A stretch of DNA of 64,000 nucleotides from Scylla paramamosain (Eukaryota; Arthropoda; Malacostraca; Decapoda; Portunidae). Both the position numbers and the translations under genes were made by a program. The stretch is taken from positions 5,392,119 to 5,456,118 of the forward strand of contig NC_087181.1 in assembly GCF_035594125.1 (NCBI RefSeq), in the 5' to 3' direction. The notes beneath the pieces were generated by a model. That model saw nothing but the letters and a program-made list of their open reading frames with translations. It did no database searches and had not been told where the DNA came from. Shown here piece after piece: positions 49,661 through 62,587 of the stretch (position 1 is its first letter; every line of letters begins with the position of its first letter).

Positions 49661-50529
49661 TTGGACAACAAAAAGCGTGAGAGGCCGGGGTCAACATATC
49701 CCCTGGCATTAACCCAGGTGAAAGAACAATTTGAGGCTGGGCAACTTCACAAGTTTATCAATAAATGGCGTGTGATTACAAGTGACCTGTTCATTTTGGA
49801 TATGGTGGAACATTGTCATCTGAATATAGATGAAGCTAATATCGAATATTTATTTAGAGAGGATATACAGTATGTCTTTAGTGAGGAAGATAAACTGATT
49901 ATGCATTAGGAGGTTAAAAAATTGTTAGAGATAAAGGCCATCATAGAGACACATGGACAGGATCAACAAATACTTTCACCAGTTTTTCTGAGGAAGAATA
50001 AGATGGGGGATTATAGGATGGTGTTAAATCTTGAAAACTGAACAGGCATGTAGAATATACTCATTTTAAATTGGAAAATTTTGAACAAGTATTACAGTTG
50101 CTTAGTCAAGGAGATTATATGGCTTCTATAGACCTTAAGAAAGCCTATTATTCAGTAAAAATTGCAGAGGAACAACAAAAATATCTGTGTTTTAGATGGT
50201 TGGATAAGATTTACCAGTTCACATGTCTACCTAACGGGTTTTCGGATGGTCTCGTCTATTTACAAAACTTCTGAAGCCAGTCTTCTCTACACTTAGGCAT
50301 AAAAGCCACAACATCACTAGTTATATTGATGATACGCTTCTGTGTAGTAGCTCTTTGCCGAGATGTTTTGATTGCATGAATGACAACATTCAGTTGTTGC
50401 AGAGTGTAGGTTTCTGCATAAATGTGGAGAAATCTGTTTTAAGTCCCACTACGCGTATTGAGTATTTTGGTAACGTGATAGATTTGGTGGCCATGACAGC
50501 TACCTTGCCGGCGCGTAGGAGGGATGAGA
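49661..50529 (+). pseudogene. DIRS reverse transcriptase, left part
   Basis: The frame 49661-49909, then a shifted segment SPVFLRKNKMGDYRMVLNLEN (about 49,980), then after a frameshift at about 50,040 the frame 50071-50274 with MASIDLKKAYYSVKIAEEQQKY (first catalytic Asp) and YQFTCLPNGFS. A further shift gives ITSYIDDTLLCSS with the YIDD catalytic pair at about 50,320-50,340, and the frame 50355-50690 continues the thumb until it is cut by the hAT element at 50,530. Confidence 0.8.
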
Positions 50530-50537
50530 TTATACAG
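50530..50537. repeat. 8-bp target-site duplication, left
   Basis: TTATACAG directly before the hAT terminal repeat; identical to 53,192-53,199. Confidence 0.95.
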
Positions 50538-53191
50538 CAGTGTTTCTCAACCTGTGCGCCGCGAGGATCACATAGGTGCGCCGCGAGTACTCGGACACGT
50601 CCTGTACCTGTCCATCAGAGCTGCAGTCAGCTGGCATTCCTGAGTTGCCATATCACTTGTCTTATTTTACTTATTTACACGTTCATGTGAAAAATTTTAG
50701 ATGTGTGTACAAACTGAGCATATGCATACCAGTTGGTTGTATACAAGATGGAATATATGATGTGATTTGCGTGAACCTTTAGTAACAATTAATATGGCAA
50801 CATATAACGAGAACATTGGGTAGGCAGCTCCAGGGCCAGGACCAAGGGGTCTCAGTGCTACAGTTGACTCCCCGTAACGCGTAGTGCCGTACTGCATTCG
50901 TTGCTCAACGAGGCTTAAAAATGGAGAAATATCTCATAAAAAAGCGTAAATGTGCTGAAGAAAAAGAAGAAGAAGTTGCAGAGGACATTATTAAGTCAAA
51001 GCGTACATGTGTCGAAGGCACTGATGGTGACGTAACAGTAAAACCTGGTGAAAGTGAGACGTCTCGTCCAGGCCATATCGTGGAAAGTGAAGAAAATGAA
51101 GTGAGAGTTGAAAGTGAGTACAGCTGTGCGGGTCCGAGCAGAAAAAGTGATATGACGGGCTTGAGATCAGTTAAAACAATGACAGGTACCAGCAAAAGTA
51201 GCCGCAGCAAGTCATTTCGCATGTATAACGACAGTTACCTTGGACTTGGATTCACTTGCTGTGATAGCGAAAATGGCCCTAAACCAAAATGTGTTGTTTG
51301 TGGCTTGGAGTTATCAAATGAATCTATGACTCCACAGGAAATGAAGAGACATTTATCAACTAAGCATCGTCACCTGACACAGAAACCTATAGATTACTTT
51401 AAGAGACTCTTGAAAGAAAACAAACAACAAAGTCTTGGGTTTGAGAAAAAAGTGAAGGTAGCAGAAAAGGCACAGAAAGCAAGCTATTTAGTAGCAGAAC
51501 AAACAGTAAAACAAATGAAACCCCATTCAATTGCAGAATCCTACTTTCTTCCAGCTTGCTGTTCTGTAGTGAAAACTTTGTTTGGGGATGAGGCTGAAAA
51601 AGAAGTGAAAAAAATTCCTCTCTCAAACGATACGATTGGCAGACGAATCAAGGATATGTCATCTGACATTGAGAAAAGTGTGTGTGAACTGGTGAAAGAT
51701 AAAATGTTTGCCTTACAAGCGGACGAATCAACAGATATTGGAGGGAAACCTCAGTTACTTGTGTTCATCCGTTTCATTGATGATAAGAAAATAACCGAGC
51801 AATTCTTGTGCTGCAAAGAACCAAGTCAAACAACAGGACAGGAAATATTTTCTACAGTGACAGAATATTTGGTAGAAATGGACTTAAATGGAAATTATGT
51901 GTAGGAATTTGCACAGATGGTTGTCCATCAATGGTGGGGTCAGTAAAGGGTTTTGTGTCTTTAGTGAAGAAGGAAAATCCATTTCTGATTACCACACATT
52001 GTTTCTTGCACTGTGAAGCTCTTGTTGCTAAAACACTTGGACAAGATTTAAAATTTGTTCTTGATAATGTCGTGAAAATGGTGAACTTTATTAAAAGTAG
52101 ACCAAAGCAGTCAAGATTATTTTCCAGTCTTTGTGAAGAAATGGGATCTGCCCACGAAGGTCTTCTCCTCCACACGGAAGTTCGGTGGTTGTCAAGAGGC
52201 AGAGTGTTATCCCGTGTGCATGAACTAAGAGAGGAAATTCTTCTTTTCTTTGCTCTTGAAGAGAAAACAGAATTCTGCGAATTACTGGCTGACGAAATTT
52301 GGAATGCAAAATTATGTTATTTGGCAGATATATTTGAGCATTTGAACAAGGTGAATGTAAGTATGCAAGGGAGAAATGAAAATATGTTAACATGCACTGA
52401 TAAAATGCAGTCAATGAAAGAAAAAATTAAGGTTTGGAAAGACAGGTCAAGTGAAGGTAATATTGACATGTTTCAAAAGACTGCTGCAGCAAACAACACA
52501 GACATTGTTCCACTCATTACAGACCACCTTACAAGCCTAGAAAGGAGCATTGAAAAATACTTCCCAAATATATCTACTGAAAGTTATGATTGGCTGAGAA
52601 ATCCATTCGTGCTCGATCCCTTACACAAGCCTCAACTTAGCACTCATGAAGAAGAGGAACTAATTGATATCCGAAATGACTGCACATTAAGACTGCAATA
52701 TATGGAAATGTCATTAGAAAGCTTTTGGATTGAAATGGAAAAACAATACCCACATATTTCAAAAAAGGCCCAGAAAATACTCTTGCAGTTTTCGACCTCA
52801 TATTTGTGTGAACTGGGATTTTCAGCACTAACAAATATAAAAACTAAGAAAAGATGTAACTTGCTCTCTGTTGAAGAGGAAATGAGAGCGTGTATGTCAG
52901 CTGTCCCTCCCAACATAGAGAGGATATGTAAATCCAGGCAGGCACAGGTGTCTCATTGATAAGGTATGTATTTTTTTTAGTAATAGTTTATTTACAGTAC
53001 ACACTGTTTCCTGCTGTTTATTTGCACCTATTATTTCATCAATAATATTGTGTAACTGAGATATTATGGTTAACACACCGTCCGTGAAAGAGTAAAAGGT
53101 TAATTAATTATGAAATTAAAGAGATGGTGCGTCGCCAAATTAAAAACATGTCTTTAGTGCGCCGCCAACCAACAAAGGTTGAGAAACACTG
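50538..53191 (+). mobile_element. hAT DNA transposon inserted in DIRS RT
   Basis: 2,654 bp. Terminal inverted repeats start CAGTGTTTCTCAACCT on the left and end with the reverse complement AGGTTGAGAAACACTG on the right; they extend imperfectly through GCGCCGC-rich sequence. The perfect 8-bp duplication TTATACAG on both sides is the hAT signature. The terminal sequence type and transposase resemble the Charlie/ZBED-SCAND3 group. Confidence 0.96.
50921..52959 (+). pseudogene. hAT transposase, ZBED/SCAND3-like, one frameshift
   Basis: ATG at 50,921. The first frame (to 51,904) has an acidic/basic N-terminus, a BED-type zinc finger (Cys124, Cys127, His144, His149) and the first catalytic Asp in LQADESTDIGG (residue 268). 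One frameshift between about 51,808 and 51,900 moves the rest into the frame 51808-52959, with CTDGCPSM (second Asp), HTEVRWLSRG, and CELGFSAL (Glu) within the C-terminal hAT dimerisation region. The stop is at 52,959. Apart from the single shift no stop is seen, so inactivation is recent or the shift is a sequence error. Confidence 0.9.
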
Positions 53192-53199
53192 TTATACAG
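53192..53199. repeat. 8-bp target-site duplication, right
   Basis: TTATACAG directly after the right hAT terminus, after which the DIRS pol sequence resumes. Confidence 0.95.
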
Positions 53200-54230
53200 C
53201 ATTGCTCTCTTTTAGTCAATAGACAAAGAAAAAATTTGAATTGTGGCAAGAGTGATTGGCCTGCTGGTGGCAGCAATCCCAGCTGTAGAGATGGGGAAGA
53301 TGCACTATAGGAGGATGGAAAGAGCAAAGATCAAGGCTTTGGAAGAGGCATGTGGAGACTTTAATAGATGGATGAACATTACAGAGGAGATTAGAACAGA
53401 TTTAAACTGGTGGATTAAGGAATTGGAGAATCAAAACAGGAAAATATTCAGAAATGCACCAGATACTGAGTTGTTCACAGATGCTTAAAATCTAGGATGG
53501 GCAGGTTGCCAAAATAGCATCACTACCAATGGCAGATGGTCCCCTGAAGAGGTGCGTTCGCATATTAATGCGTGAATTATTGGCTATGTTATTCTCATTG
53601 AGATCTTTTACACATCTCCTTAGAAGTTTACACGTCAGGGTGTTATGTGATAACACCATAGCGATTAATTACGTGAATGAGATGGGAGGTGTTAAGTCAA
53701 TAGTTTGTGATGACATTAGTAGGAACATCTGGGAATGGTGTCTTAGTAATGGGGTATGGCTGACAGCTTCCCACATACCAGGCAAATGTAACGTCATGGC
53801 CGACGAGGCATCACGTTACTTTAATGACGGACATGAGTGGCAGCTGAATGAGATGATATTTAAGGAATTGTGTTCTATATTTGGGAATCCTTGTATAGAC
53901 CTATTCGCTTCACGTTTGAACAAACAAATGACTCCATTCTGTGCATGGACACCAGATCCAGAGGCTGCATATATTGATGCAGTTACAATTCCGTGGGCTA
54001 AATTTAAATTGGTTTACCTCTTTCCTCCCTTCTCTCTGATCTCTAGATGTCTGCTGAAGTTAAGGGAGGAAAGGACCAGAGGATGGATCATAGTGCCACT
54101 TTGGCCATCACAACCGTGGATGGGGGTGCTCCTTTGGATGCTAGTAGACGACCCTCGGGTCATACAGAGAAGGAAAAATGTGCTAATGCATCCGTCAACT
54201 GCTGAGGAACACCCAATAATGAAACACACA
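53200..54230 (+). pseudogene. DIRS pol: RT end, RNase H and methyltransferase-like region
   Basis: The frame 53243-53488 is the RT thumb/connection (RVIGLLVAAIPAVEMGKMHYR). It ends ELFTDA, the RNase H first Asp, at a TAA, and the domain continues in the frame 53529-54410: RELLAMLFSLRSF (Glu), HVRVLCDNTIAINYVN (Asp) and SHIPGKCNVMADEASR (His/Asp). Next comes NPCIDLFASRLNKQMTPF...YLFPPFSLISR, the methyltransferase-like region found between RNase H and recombinase in DIRS elements. A frame overlap with the recombinase begins at 54,242. Confidence 0.8.
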
Positions 54231-54241
54231 AATTTGATGGC

Positions 54242-55234
54242 TTGTCAGTTGTCCAGAAACAACTTGGAGAACGTGGCATATCTAAAGAAGGTACGGAAAT
54301 CATTATGGCCTCTTGGAAACCAGCAACAGGTAGACAATACAACACTCACATCAAGAGGTGGACACTCTTTTGTAGTAGAGGGAACATTAATCCCATTGCA
54401 CCATCTATAGCAGATATATTAAACTTTCTGTCTCGTAACTTTCAAAGGAACGTGGGTTATGAAAGCATTAACACGGCGAGAGGGACTCTAGTTGCAATAG
54501 GAATTATGGTGGAAGGCTGCAGAGCGGGCAATCACCCACTTGTCAACAGATTTCTGTGGGGAGTCTTCAACTTAGGCCCTTCTACACCCAGGTACGCAAC
54601 GACCTGGGATGTGAAACTTGTATTACAAAAGATAAGACTCATGGAACCACTACACAGCCTAACACTGAAAGACTTATCGCTAAAAATGGTGATGCTGATG
54701 GCAATGACACAAGCAGCCAGGATCCAAACTTTGCACTTATTGTTGGTGAATATGGCATTTGGAGAAGAATCTGTTTCAGTTTTGTTAGGAGGTAACATCA
54801 AGCAATGCAGGCCAAAATTTAATGTTCGTACTATTGTATTTAAAGCTTATCCTCAGGATTACAGATTGTGTGTAGTTAAGGCTATGAAAAAATATATAGA
54901 AAGAACTGAGAGGCTAAGGACAGAATCTGGAAATGCAGATGGGAGGCTACTCATAAGTTATATAAAACCCCATAGGGGTGTTTCTAAGGACATGGTGGCA
55001 AGGTGGCTTAAGACCATGTTATGTAAGTGTGGGATTGATACCAAGAGGTACACAGCAGGTAGTATTAGACCTGTGTCAGTGTCTAAGGCCAAGGCACTGG
55101 ATGTGCCTATTGCCACCATCATGGCAAAAGCTGGTTGGACGCAGGAAGCCACATTTGCTAAATATTATAATAAGGATATACAAGGGGAAATAGACCCTTT
55201 TTCAAGAAGCAGTGCCAGACTCTGTATAATGTAA
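54242..55234 (+). CDS. DIRS tyrosine recombinase
   Basis: Uninterrupted frame of 330 codons (no ATG at its start; it overlaps the upstream pol frame). The N-terminal core-binding part has WKPATGRQYNTHIKRW. The catalytic part has the first Arg in TQAARIQTLHLL (residue 160), then TAGSIRPVSVSKAKAL, where the HxxR motif keeps Arg (276) but has Gly at the His position (273), and GWTQEATFAKYYNK with the candidate nucleophile Tyr 309. The enzyme would insert circular DNA into target sites without duplication. The His to Gly change probably impairs it. Confidence 0.88.
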   Translation: MSVVQKQLGERGISKEGTEIIMASWKPATGRQYNTHIKRWTLFCSRGNINPIAPSIADILNFLSRNFQRNVGYESINTARGTLVAIGIMVEGCRAGNHPLVNRFLWGVFNLGPSTPRYATTWDVKLVLQKIRLMEPLHSLTLKDLSLKMVMLMAMTQAARIQTLHLLLVNMAFGEESVSVLLGGNIKQCRPKFNVRTIVFKAYPQDYRLCVVKAMKKYIERTERLRTESGNADGRLLISYIKPHRGVSKDMVARWLKTMLCKCGIDTKRYTAGSIRPVSVSKAKALDVPIATIMAKAGWTQEATFAKYYNKDIQGEIDPFSRSSARLCIM

Positions 55235-55382
55235 GATTTGAAATGTTATCAGCAGTAAAAATCATGTTCTATTTTCATAAATGACAATGGGGTTTTTGTA
55301 ATAGGAACTTTTATTTACACCTATTTACAAAATGTGAAATTTGACAGAACCCTTTACATACAACACCCACATGACTTTAAAA

Positions 55383-55766
55383 TCTCATGTGAATGGCACC
55401 ATCTAGCAGACAAGTGATTTGCCGAAGTAAAATTACAGAAGTACATGAGACTTACCGTAGGTTAGTTGAAATGTGCTTCGGATTTTGCGAGGCACATCAC
55501 GTCTGCTAGATGGTAGAGTTCACATGCCCTCCACTCCCTCCCTTTGTTAATTGATGATTCTTGGTTTACACAACAAAAATTCAAGGACTGGAAGGGTTGG
55601 GAGATAATATTTCATGTGGGTAGTTGTATCTTTAAAGACTGACTGTGTGGCGAAGTGTAGTGTATCTCATGTGAACTCTACTATCTAGCAGACGTGATGT
55701 GCCTCGCAAAATCCGAAGCACATTTCAACTAACCTACGGTAAGTCTCATGTACTTCTGTAATTTTG
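55383..55766. repeat. DIRS right inverted repeat and internal palindrome
   Basis: 55,383-55,430 is the inverted copy of the left terminus. 55,431-55,525 and 55,668-55,765 are reverse complements of each other over about 95 bp (for example CTACGGTAAGTCTCATGTAC on the right and its complement on the left), with a spacer of about 140 bp. Part of the spacer side (55,637-55,700) also matches the left terminus. This agrees with a DIRS internal complementary region, but with an additional long hairpin. Confidence 0.85.
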
Positions 55767-56033
55767 TAGTAAAAACTGATTGTCATAGTGCCAAGTCAAT
55801 TGCATGTATTGTTAATGAATATTGTAATATGTTGAAAGTGTTTAATATCAGTGTATAATGTTATTTTGTAAGAAATTGAGACCGAGAACTTGTTCGCAGT
55901 TCTTACGGTCATGCCTACCTCATCAATAAACGTGTCAGGGAGAACTGCCTTTCCTCGACCCTACGATGATGGGTGTGATCAGTAAAACAGATCACCTGAG
56001 AGCCAATTGATGCCCAGCCGGTGCGGCTACATG
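55767..56033. other. Unassigned stretch right of DIRS element
   Basis: Contains AATAAA at about 55,926 and ends CCGGTGCGGCTACA before the next LINE. It may be a solo LTR or the tail of the DIRS element; no second copy is seen. Confidence 0.4.
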
Positions 56034-58830
56034 TAACATTGTGGTGATGAAAGAGAGAGGCTGAAGACAGTCAGTTAAAGAGGAGTTGAGACAAAAAGCT
56101 TTTGATTCCAGCCTGTCTAGAAGGGTGGTATGAGTGGAATCCCCCCCCCCCCCAGACATGTGAAGTATTCTCCATACATGGACAAATAAAGCCCTTGTAC
56201 AGAGTTAGCAGCTTGGGAAGATGGTGAGAAAAACTGGCGAAGATGTCTCAGAACGCGTAACTTCATAGAAGCTGTTTTAGCTAGAGACGAGATGTAAAGT
56301 TTCCAGTTTAGATTATAAGTAAAGGACAGACTGAGGATGTTCAGTGTAGAAGAGGGAGATAGTTGAATGTCACTGAAGAAGAGGGGATAGTTGTCTGGAA
56401 GGCTGTGTTGAGTTGATAGATGGAGGAATTGAGTTTTTGAGGCATTGAACAGTATCAAGTCTGCTCTGCCCTAATCATAAATTTTAAAAAGATCAGAAGT
56501 CAGGTGTTCTGTGGCTTCCCTGCATGAAATGTTTTCTTCTTGAAGTGTTGGACATTTATGAAAAGATGTGGAAAAGTGCACGGTGGTATCATCAGCAGTA
56601 TTATTCATTGATGAATAATAGGAAGAGAGTGGGTGACAACACAGAACCCTGAAGAACACCACTGTTAATAGATTTGGGAGAAGAACGGTGACTGTCGATC
56701 ACAGCAGCAATAGAATGGTCAGAAAGGAAACCTGAGATGATGTAGCAGAGAGAAGGATAGAAGCTGTAGGAGGGTAGTTTGGAAATCAAAGCTTTGTGCC
56801 ACACTCTATCAAAAGCTTTTGATATGTTTAGGGCAACAGCAAAAGTTTCACCAAAATCTCTAAATGAGTATGACCAAGACTTAGTAAGGAAAGCCAGATC
56901 ACCAGTAGAGCACCCTTGATGGAACCCATACTGGAAATCAGATAGAAGCTTGTGAAGTGATACATGTTTAAGAATCTTCCTGTTGAGGATAGATTCAAAA
57001 ACTTTAGGTAGGCAGGAAATTAAAGCAATAGGATGGTAGTTTGAGGGATTTGAATGGTCACCCTATCTAGGAACAGGCTGAATGTAGGTAAACTTCCAGC
57101 AAGGCCAGGTAGAAGTTAACAGATAAAGTTGAAAGAGTTTAACTAGGCAAGGTGCAAGCACAGAGGCGCAATTTCAGAGAACAGTAGGAGGGACCCCATC
57201 AGGTCCATAAGGTTTCCAAGGGTTAAGCCCAGCGAGGGCATGGAAAACATCATTGTGAAGAATTCTAATAGGTAGCATGAAGTAGTCAGAGGGTTGAGGA
57301 GAAGGAGGAACAAGCCCTGAATTGTCCAAGGTAGAGAGTTTTTAGCAAAGGTTTGAGTGAAGTGTTCATCTTTAGAGATAAATGTGATAGTAGTGGTGCC
57401 ATCTGGTTGAGATAAAGGAGGGAAAGAAGCAGTTACTGGAGATATTTTTGGCTAGATGCCAGAAGTCATGAGGGGAGTTAGATCCTGAATGATTTTGACA
57501 CTTTCTATTAATGAAGAAGTTTTTGGTTAGTTGGAGAACAGACTTGACATGGTTCCTGGCAGAAATATAAACCGCATGAGATTCTGGTGATGGAAAGCTT
57601 AAGTATCTTTTGTGGGCTGCCTCTCTATCATGTATAGCATGAGAACAGGTTGTGTTAAACCAAGGTTTGAAAGGTTTGGGTTGAGAAAAAGAATGAGGAA
57701 TGTATGCTTCCATGCCAGACACTATCACTTCTGTTATGTGCTTGGCACATAGAGATGGGTCTCTGACACAGAAGCAGTAGCAAAACAACTCCTTAGGTCC
57801 TCCCATCTGGCAAAGGCAAAATGCCAGAGGCACCTCTGCATAGGGGGATCCTGAGGAGCGATAGGACAAGATATAGATATGTGACTGTGATTGGAGGAGA
57901 AGAGAGGGTGACAGCATGAGCAGGATTAGAGGTTAGAAAAAGGTCAAGAATGTTGGGCGTATTACCAAGACGGTCAAGAATACGAGTAGGGTGTTGCACC
58001 AATTGCTCTAGGTCATGGAGGATAGCAAAGTTGAAGGCTAGTTCACCAGGATGGTCAGTGAACAATGAAGTTTCCAAGGATGGAGATTTCCACAAAAGGG
58101 AAGAGAGTCAGAATGTGCTCCACTTTGGAAGTTAAGTAGTTGAAGAATTGCTTATAGTCCAAGGAGTTAGGTGAGAGGTATACAGCACAGATAAATTTAG
58201 TTTGAGAGTGACTCTGTAGTCATAACCAGATGGTGGAAATCTCAGAAGATTCAAGAGTGTGGGCATGACAGCAGGTTAAGTTGTTGCGCACATAAACGCA
58301 ACATCCAGCTTTGGATTGAAGATGAGGATAGAGAAAGTAGGAGGGAACAGAAAAGTGGCTACTGTCAGTTGCCTCAGACACATGTTTCAGTGAGGAAAAG
58401 ATGAGGTTTAGTAGAGGAGAGCTGGTATTCTACAGATTGAACATTAGATCTAAGACCATAAATGTTGCAAAAGTTAATGAAGAAAAACTTGAGGTGGGGT
58501 ATCAAGACACTTAGGGTCAATATCAGAAAAGCAGTCTGACCTGGGGACATTTGTGGTCCCCTCCCCAGATGGGGACTCTAAAGCTGGTGTAGGAGTCGCC
58601 ATGATAATTTTGAATTTTGAGTGAAGGGTTTGTGTGTAATTAGGTGCTTGTAATTTTGTGTGAAGGAAGAGAGTTGTTTTTAGAGGGCTGGCTGTGACTG
58701 CCCCCTTGTGTTGTGAGACATAAAGGGAAATGTTCAGTGAGGTCACAGCTGGTTTAATAATAAGTTCACAACACCCCCTGATCCAGTGCTTTAGACCTCG
58801 CTGGGAGTAATTATCATTTCGATAAGTGCC
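56034..58830 (-). mobile_element. Jockey-like LINE with 5' end, 3'-truncated (copy 8)
   Basis: Minus strand: 5' UTR about 58,830-58,600, ATG at about 58,601 (MATPTPALESPSGEG), endonuclease pieces (58,480-58,100, with an internal deletion near 58,065 at the GDFN region), linker (57,917-57,372), and RT from about 57,240 to 56,590 (KALISKLPSYSFYPSL, SGVLQGSVLSPTLFLLFINE). The YADD region is damaged (NTADDTTVHF). The C-terminal frame 56458-56117 ends before the 3' tail at 56,034. Many stops. Confidence 0.85.
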
Positions 58831-60121
58831 TATTGCCTGAGGGGATGGCAGTTGTTGCGTAACTGCACTGAGAGGGGAAGCGAGACTTCACTATGTGACA
58901 GACCTGCCCAGCACCATTGTATGTACCTCCATGCTGTTGGAAGTGCCTTCTCTACCCTGCTGTGATACTGAGTGCCAGGACAGTGAGTGTGTGTGGACAA
59001 TGAGTGTATGTAGAGTTGCTGTGGTATGCAAGTATCAGTCAGGTACTGTAAGCTGTGCCTGTGCAGTTTGGTGAATAAACAGTGTGTCTGGCAAGAGCTT
59101 GTGTGTTTCTCCCCTCCCCATGTGTAACAGCAGTGAGAGACCCTTGTCAGGCTGTTCAATATGCTTCCCTTGTGGATGGGCTGCAGGGACCCAGTGAAAT
59201 CCTTCCCCAGGTCTCCATGGAGCTGTATTTGATGGCAAAAAAAAAAAAAAACATGCTTAAAAAAAAAATAAATAAATAAATACAAAAAAAAAGTCTCCAA
59301 TAATGAGCCAGTGTCTTATAAGGCCAAGCTTCAGCTTTGACGCAGTGGCTAGTGGTAAGTCTATGGCAACAGTGGCCCTTAAATCAAACCCCAAACATCT
59401 TCGCACATGTAAACAAAGTGATGACTGCTTCTACACCATAAAAACAACTTTTTTGCTAGATAATGATGCACAACAGGTCAGACTTACTGCTAATTTATAT
59501 AAAATAAAATTTTAATATTTTTTTATAAATAAAATTTATAAAAAAATAACCAGTAAGGAAGAAACTGGGTGATGATGTTTACATTGCATGTACCAAAACA
59601 AAATAGTGGTCAGTTACGCACCAAACCTAACAACACACATAAGATTCACTGTGTTCCTTAGTATGATGTCATTATTCCTTGAGGTAAGACACATCTTCAT
59701 ACAACTGAAATTGCCCCCATCTTTTAACATTCTTACCTTGCATACATGTTCAACAAAACTTGAAGCTAATGAGAAAGTATCACTTTTTTTATTTATTTTT
59801 ATTTATTTATTTATTTTTTTAGAATAGTTTATACCTAACAAAACAAAAGATTTTATAAGTGAAGAGAGCGTCGTGAGGTAGGGCAGCTTGTGGTGATGGC
59901 ACTGAATATTTCAACAAAAAATATGTTGTAGAGAATAAGGTAAATCTATTTTCACACATTCTAATGCTTTGAAAATTTACTAAAATATTACAACTAGAAT
60001 TATGTGAAGAATGATGATAAAAAAAAAATGTGATGTACAAACTTTACTGAATATTTATTCATATGGAAAATTACTAAACTTATATAATAACAATATTAAT
60101 AATGTATTATTGTTACTGTTG
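58831..60121. other. Unassigned stretch, possible solo LTR
   Basis: 58,856-59,115 has an LTR-like composition with AATAAA at 59,083, followed by A-rich runs at 59,239-59,290. The remainder to 60,121 is AT-rich with no recognised domain. Confidence 0.4.
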
Positions 60122-60160
60122 TTATTATTATTATTATTACTATTATTATCATTATTATTA

Positions 60161-60208
<48 letters not shown>

Positions 60209-60232
60209 GTAGTAGTAGTAGTAGTAGTAGTA

Positions 60233-60324
<92 letters not shown>
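60122..60324. repeat. Compound microsatellite (ATT)n-(AGT)n-(TA)n
   Basis: An imperfect ATT/ATC array to about 60,207, nine AGT units to about 60,234, then about 44 TA units to 60,324. Confidence 0.95.
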
Positions 60325-60329
<5 letters not shown>

Positions 60330-60674
60330 GTGGCACCTTGTGAATTTTTATTTTATTTTTTTTCTTATTGGTTAATGTTGTGTCCTAAACATAGAATTGA
60401 ATGAAAATAACCTAATTATAGATAAAAAAAAAAAAAAGTTAAACAAAAACATGAATTGCCATATGCCTCAATGTATAAGATGGCACTTGAATCATCCAAA
60501 AAAAAATATACAAAAAACAGGTCATCCTATACATCAGATACAAAAAAAGACCTTCAGATTTTGTGCAAAATACCATTCTAAATAAAGACCAACCTCAAAA
60601 CAGTGAGTCATCGAATGTTCCTGGCATCTTCAGTCTTGAAAACAGTTGTGTGCACAAATTTTATTTTGCATTAA

Positions 60675-60677
<3 letters not shown>
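60325..60677. other. Unassigned A-rich stretch
   Basis: Several A8-A13 runs and no gene. GTATAAGATGGCAC at about 60,470 resembles words at 47,090 and 62,325. Confidence 0.5.

Positions 60678-60734
<57 letters not shown>
60678..60734. repeat. (CT)n array, left arm
   Basis: About 28 CT units, complementary to the GA array 60 bp to the right. Confidence 0.97.
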
Positions 60735-60738
<4 letters not shown>

Positions 60739-60791
60739 AAGTAAGAACAATCCTGAGAATTGATAAATAGAACGAGACATAGAAAATTAAA

Positions 60792-60793
<2 letters not shown>

Positions 60794-60886
<93 letters not shown>
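60794..60886. repeat. (GA)n array, right arm
   Basis: About 46 GA units. With 60,678-60,734 it forms an inverted repeat around a 59-bp spacer. Confidence 0.97.
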
Positions 60887-60889
<3 letters not shown>

Positions 60890-61053
60890 TTATTAGTAGT
60901 AACAACATTTGTGTGTAGTGTGCTTCTGCCTCAACTCCACTGCCATAGCCATAGGCTTAGAAGCCTAAGTATCTGTACCACGACTGCATTAGATATGGAG
61001 TATTTATTAGATACCCTCTTTTCAAGAAAAAAGTGCATCTAATGCACCAGCAA

Positions 61054-62315
<1,262 letters not shown>

Positions 62316-62587
62316 TATATTTCCTGGCATATTAGATGCACCCATAATTTGGCAAGGATATTTTAAAAAATACAATAAGCTCCATTTTTCCCTGAACTTT
62401 ATAGCTAATCTCTCAACCAGGCTTTGGTCCAAGTTGCAGCTCAAACCAGCAGAGAAGAGTAGGAAATATCACGCCAGTTTATCCGTGATCATAACTGTCG
62501 CTAAACAATTATGACTGTGATATTACCTTATGCTGCTTTCTGCCTTTCTCTGTGTTCAGAATGTTCCACAATTGGCTGAAGAGTTAC

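Larger units (their letters stand above)
47769..55766 (+). mobile_element. DIRS-like tyrosine-recombinase retrotransposon
   Basis: Domain order on plus: Gag-like, RT, RNase H, methyltransferase-like region and tyrosine recombinase, bounded by inverted terminal repeats with an extra internal complementary region on the right. This is the architecture of DIRS elements, which integrate by a recombinase rather than an integrase and lack target duplications. The element is interrupted by a hAT transposon at 50,538-53,191. Several frameshifts and stops affect gag and RT. Confidence 0.85.

Noticed and set aside
51852..52916. Minus-strand frames across the hAT gene
   Set aside because: Antisense shadows of a well-supported transposase.
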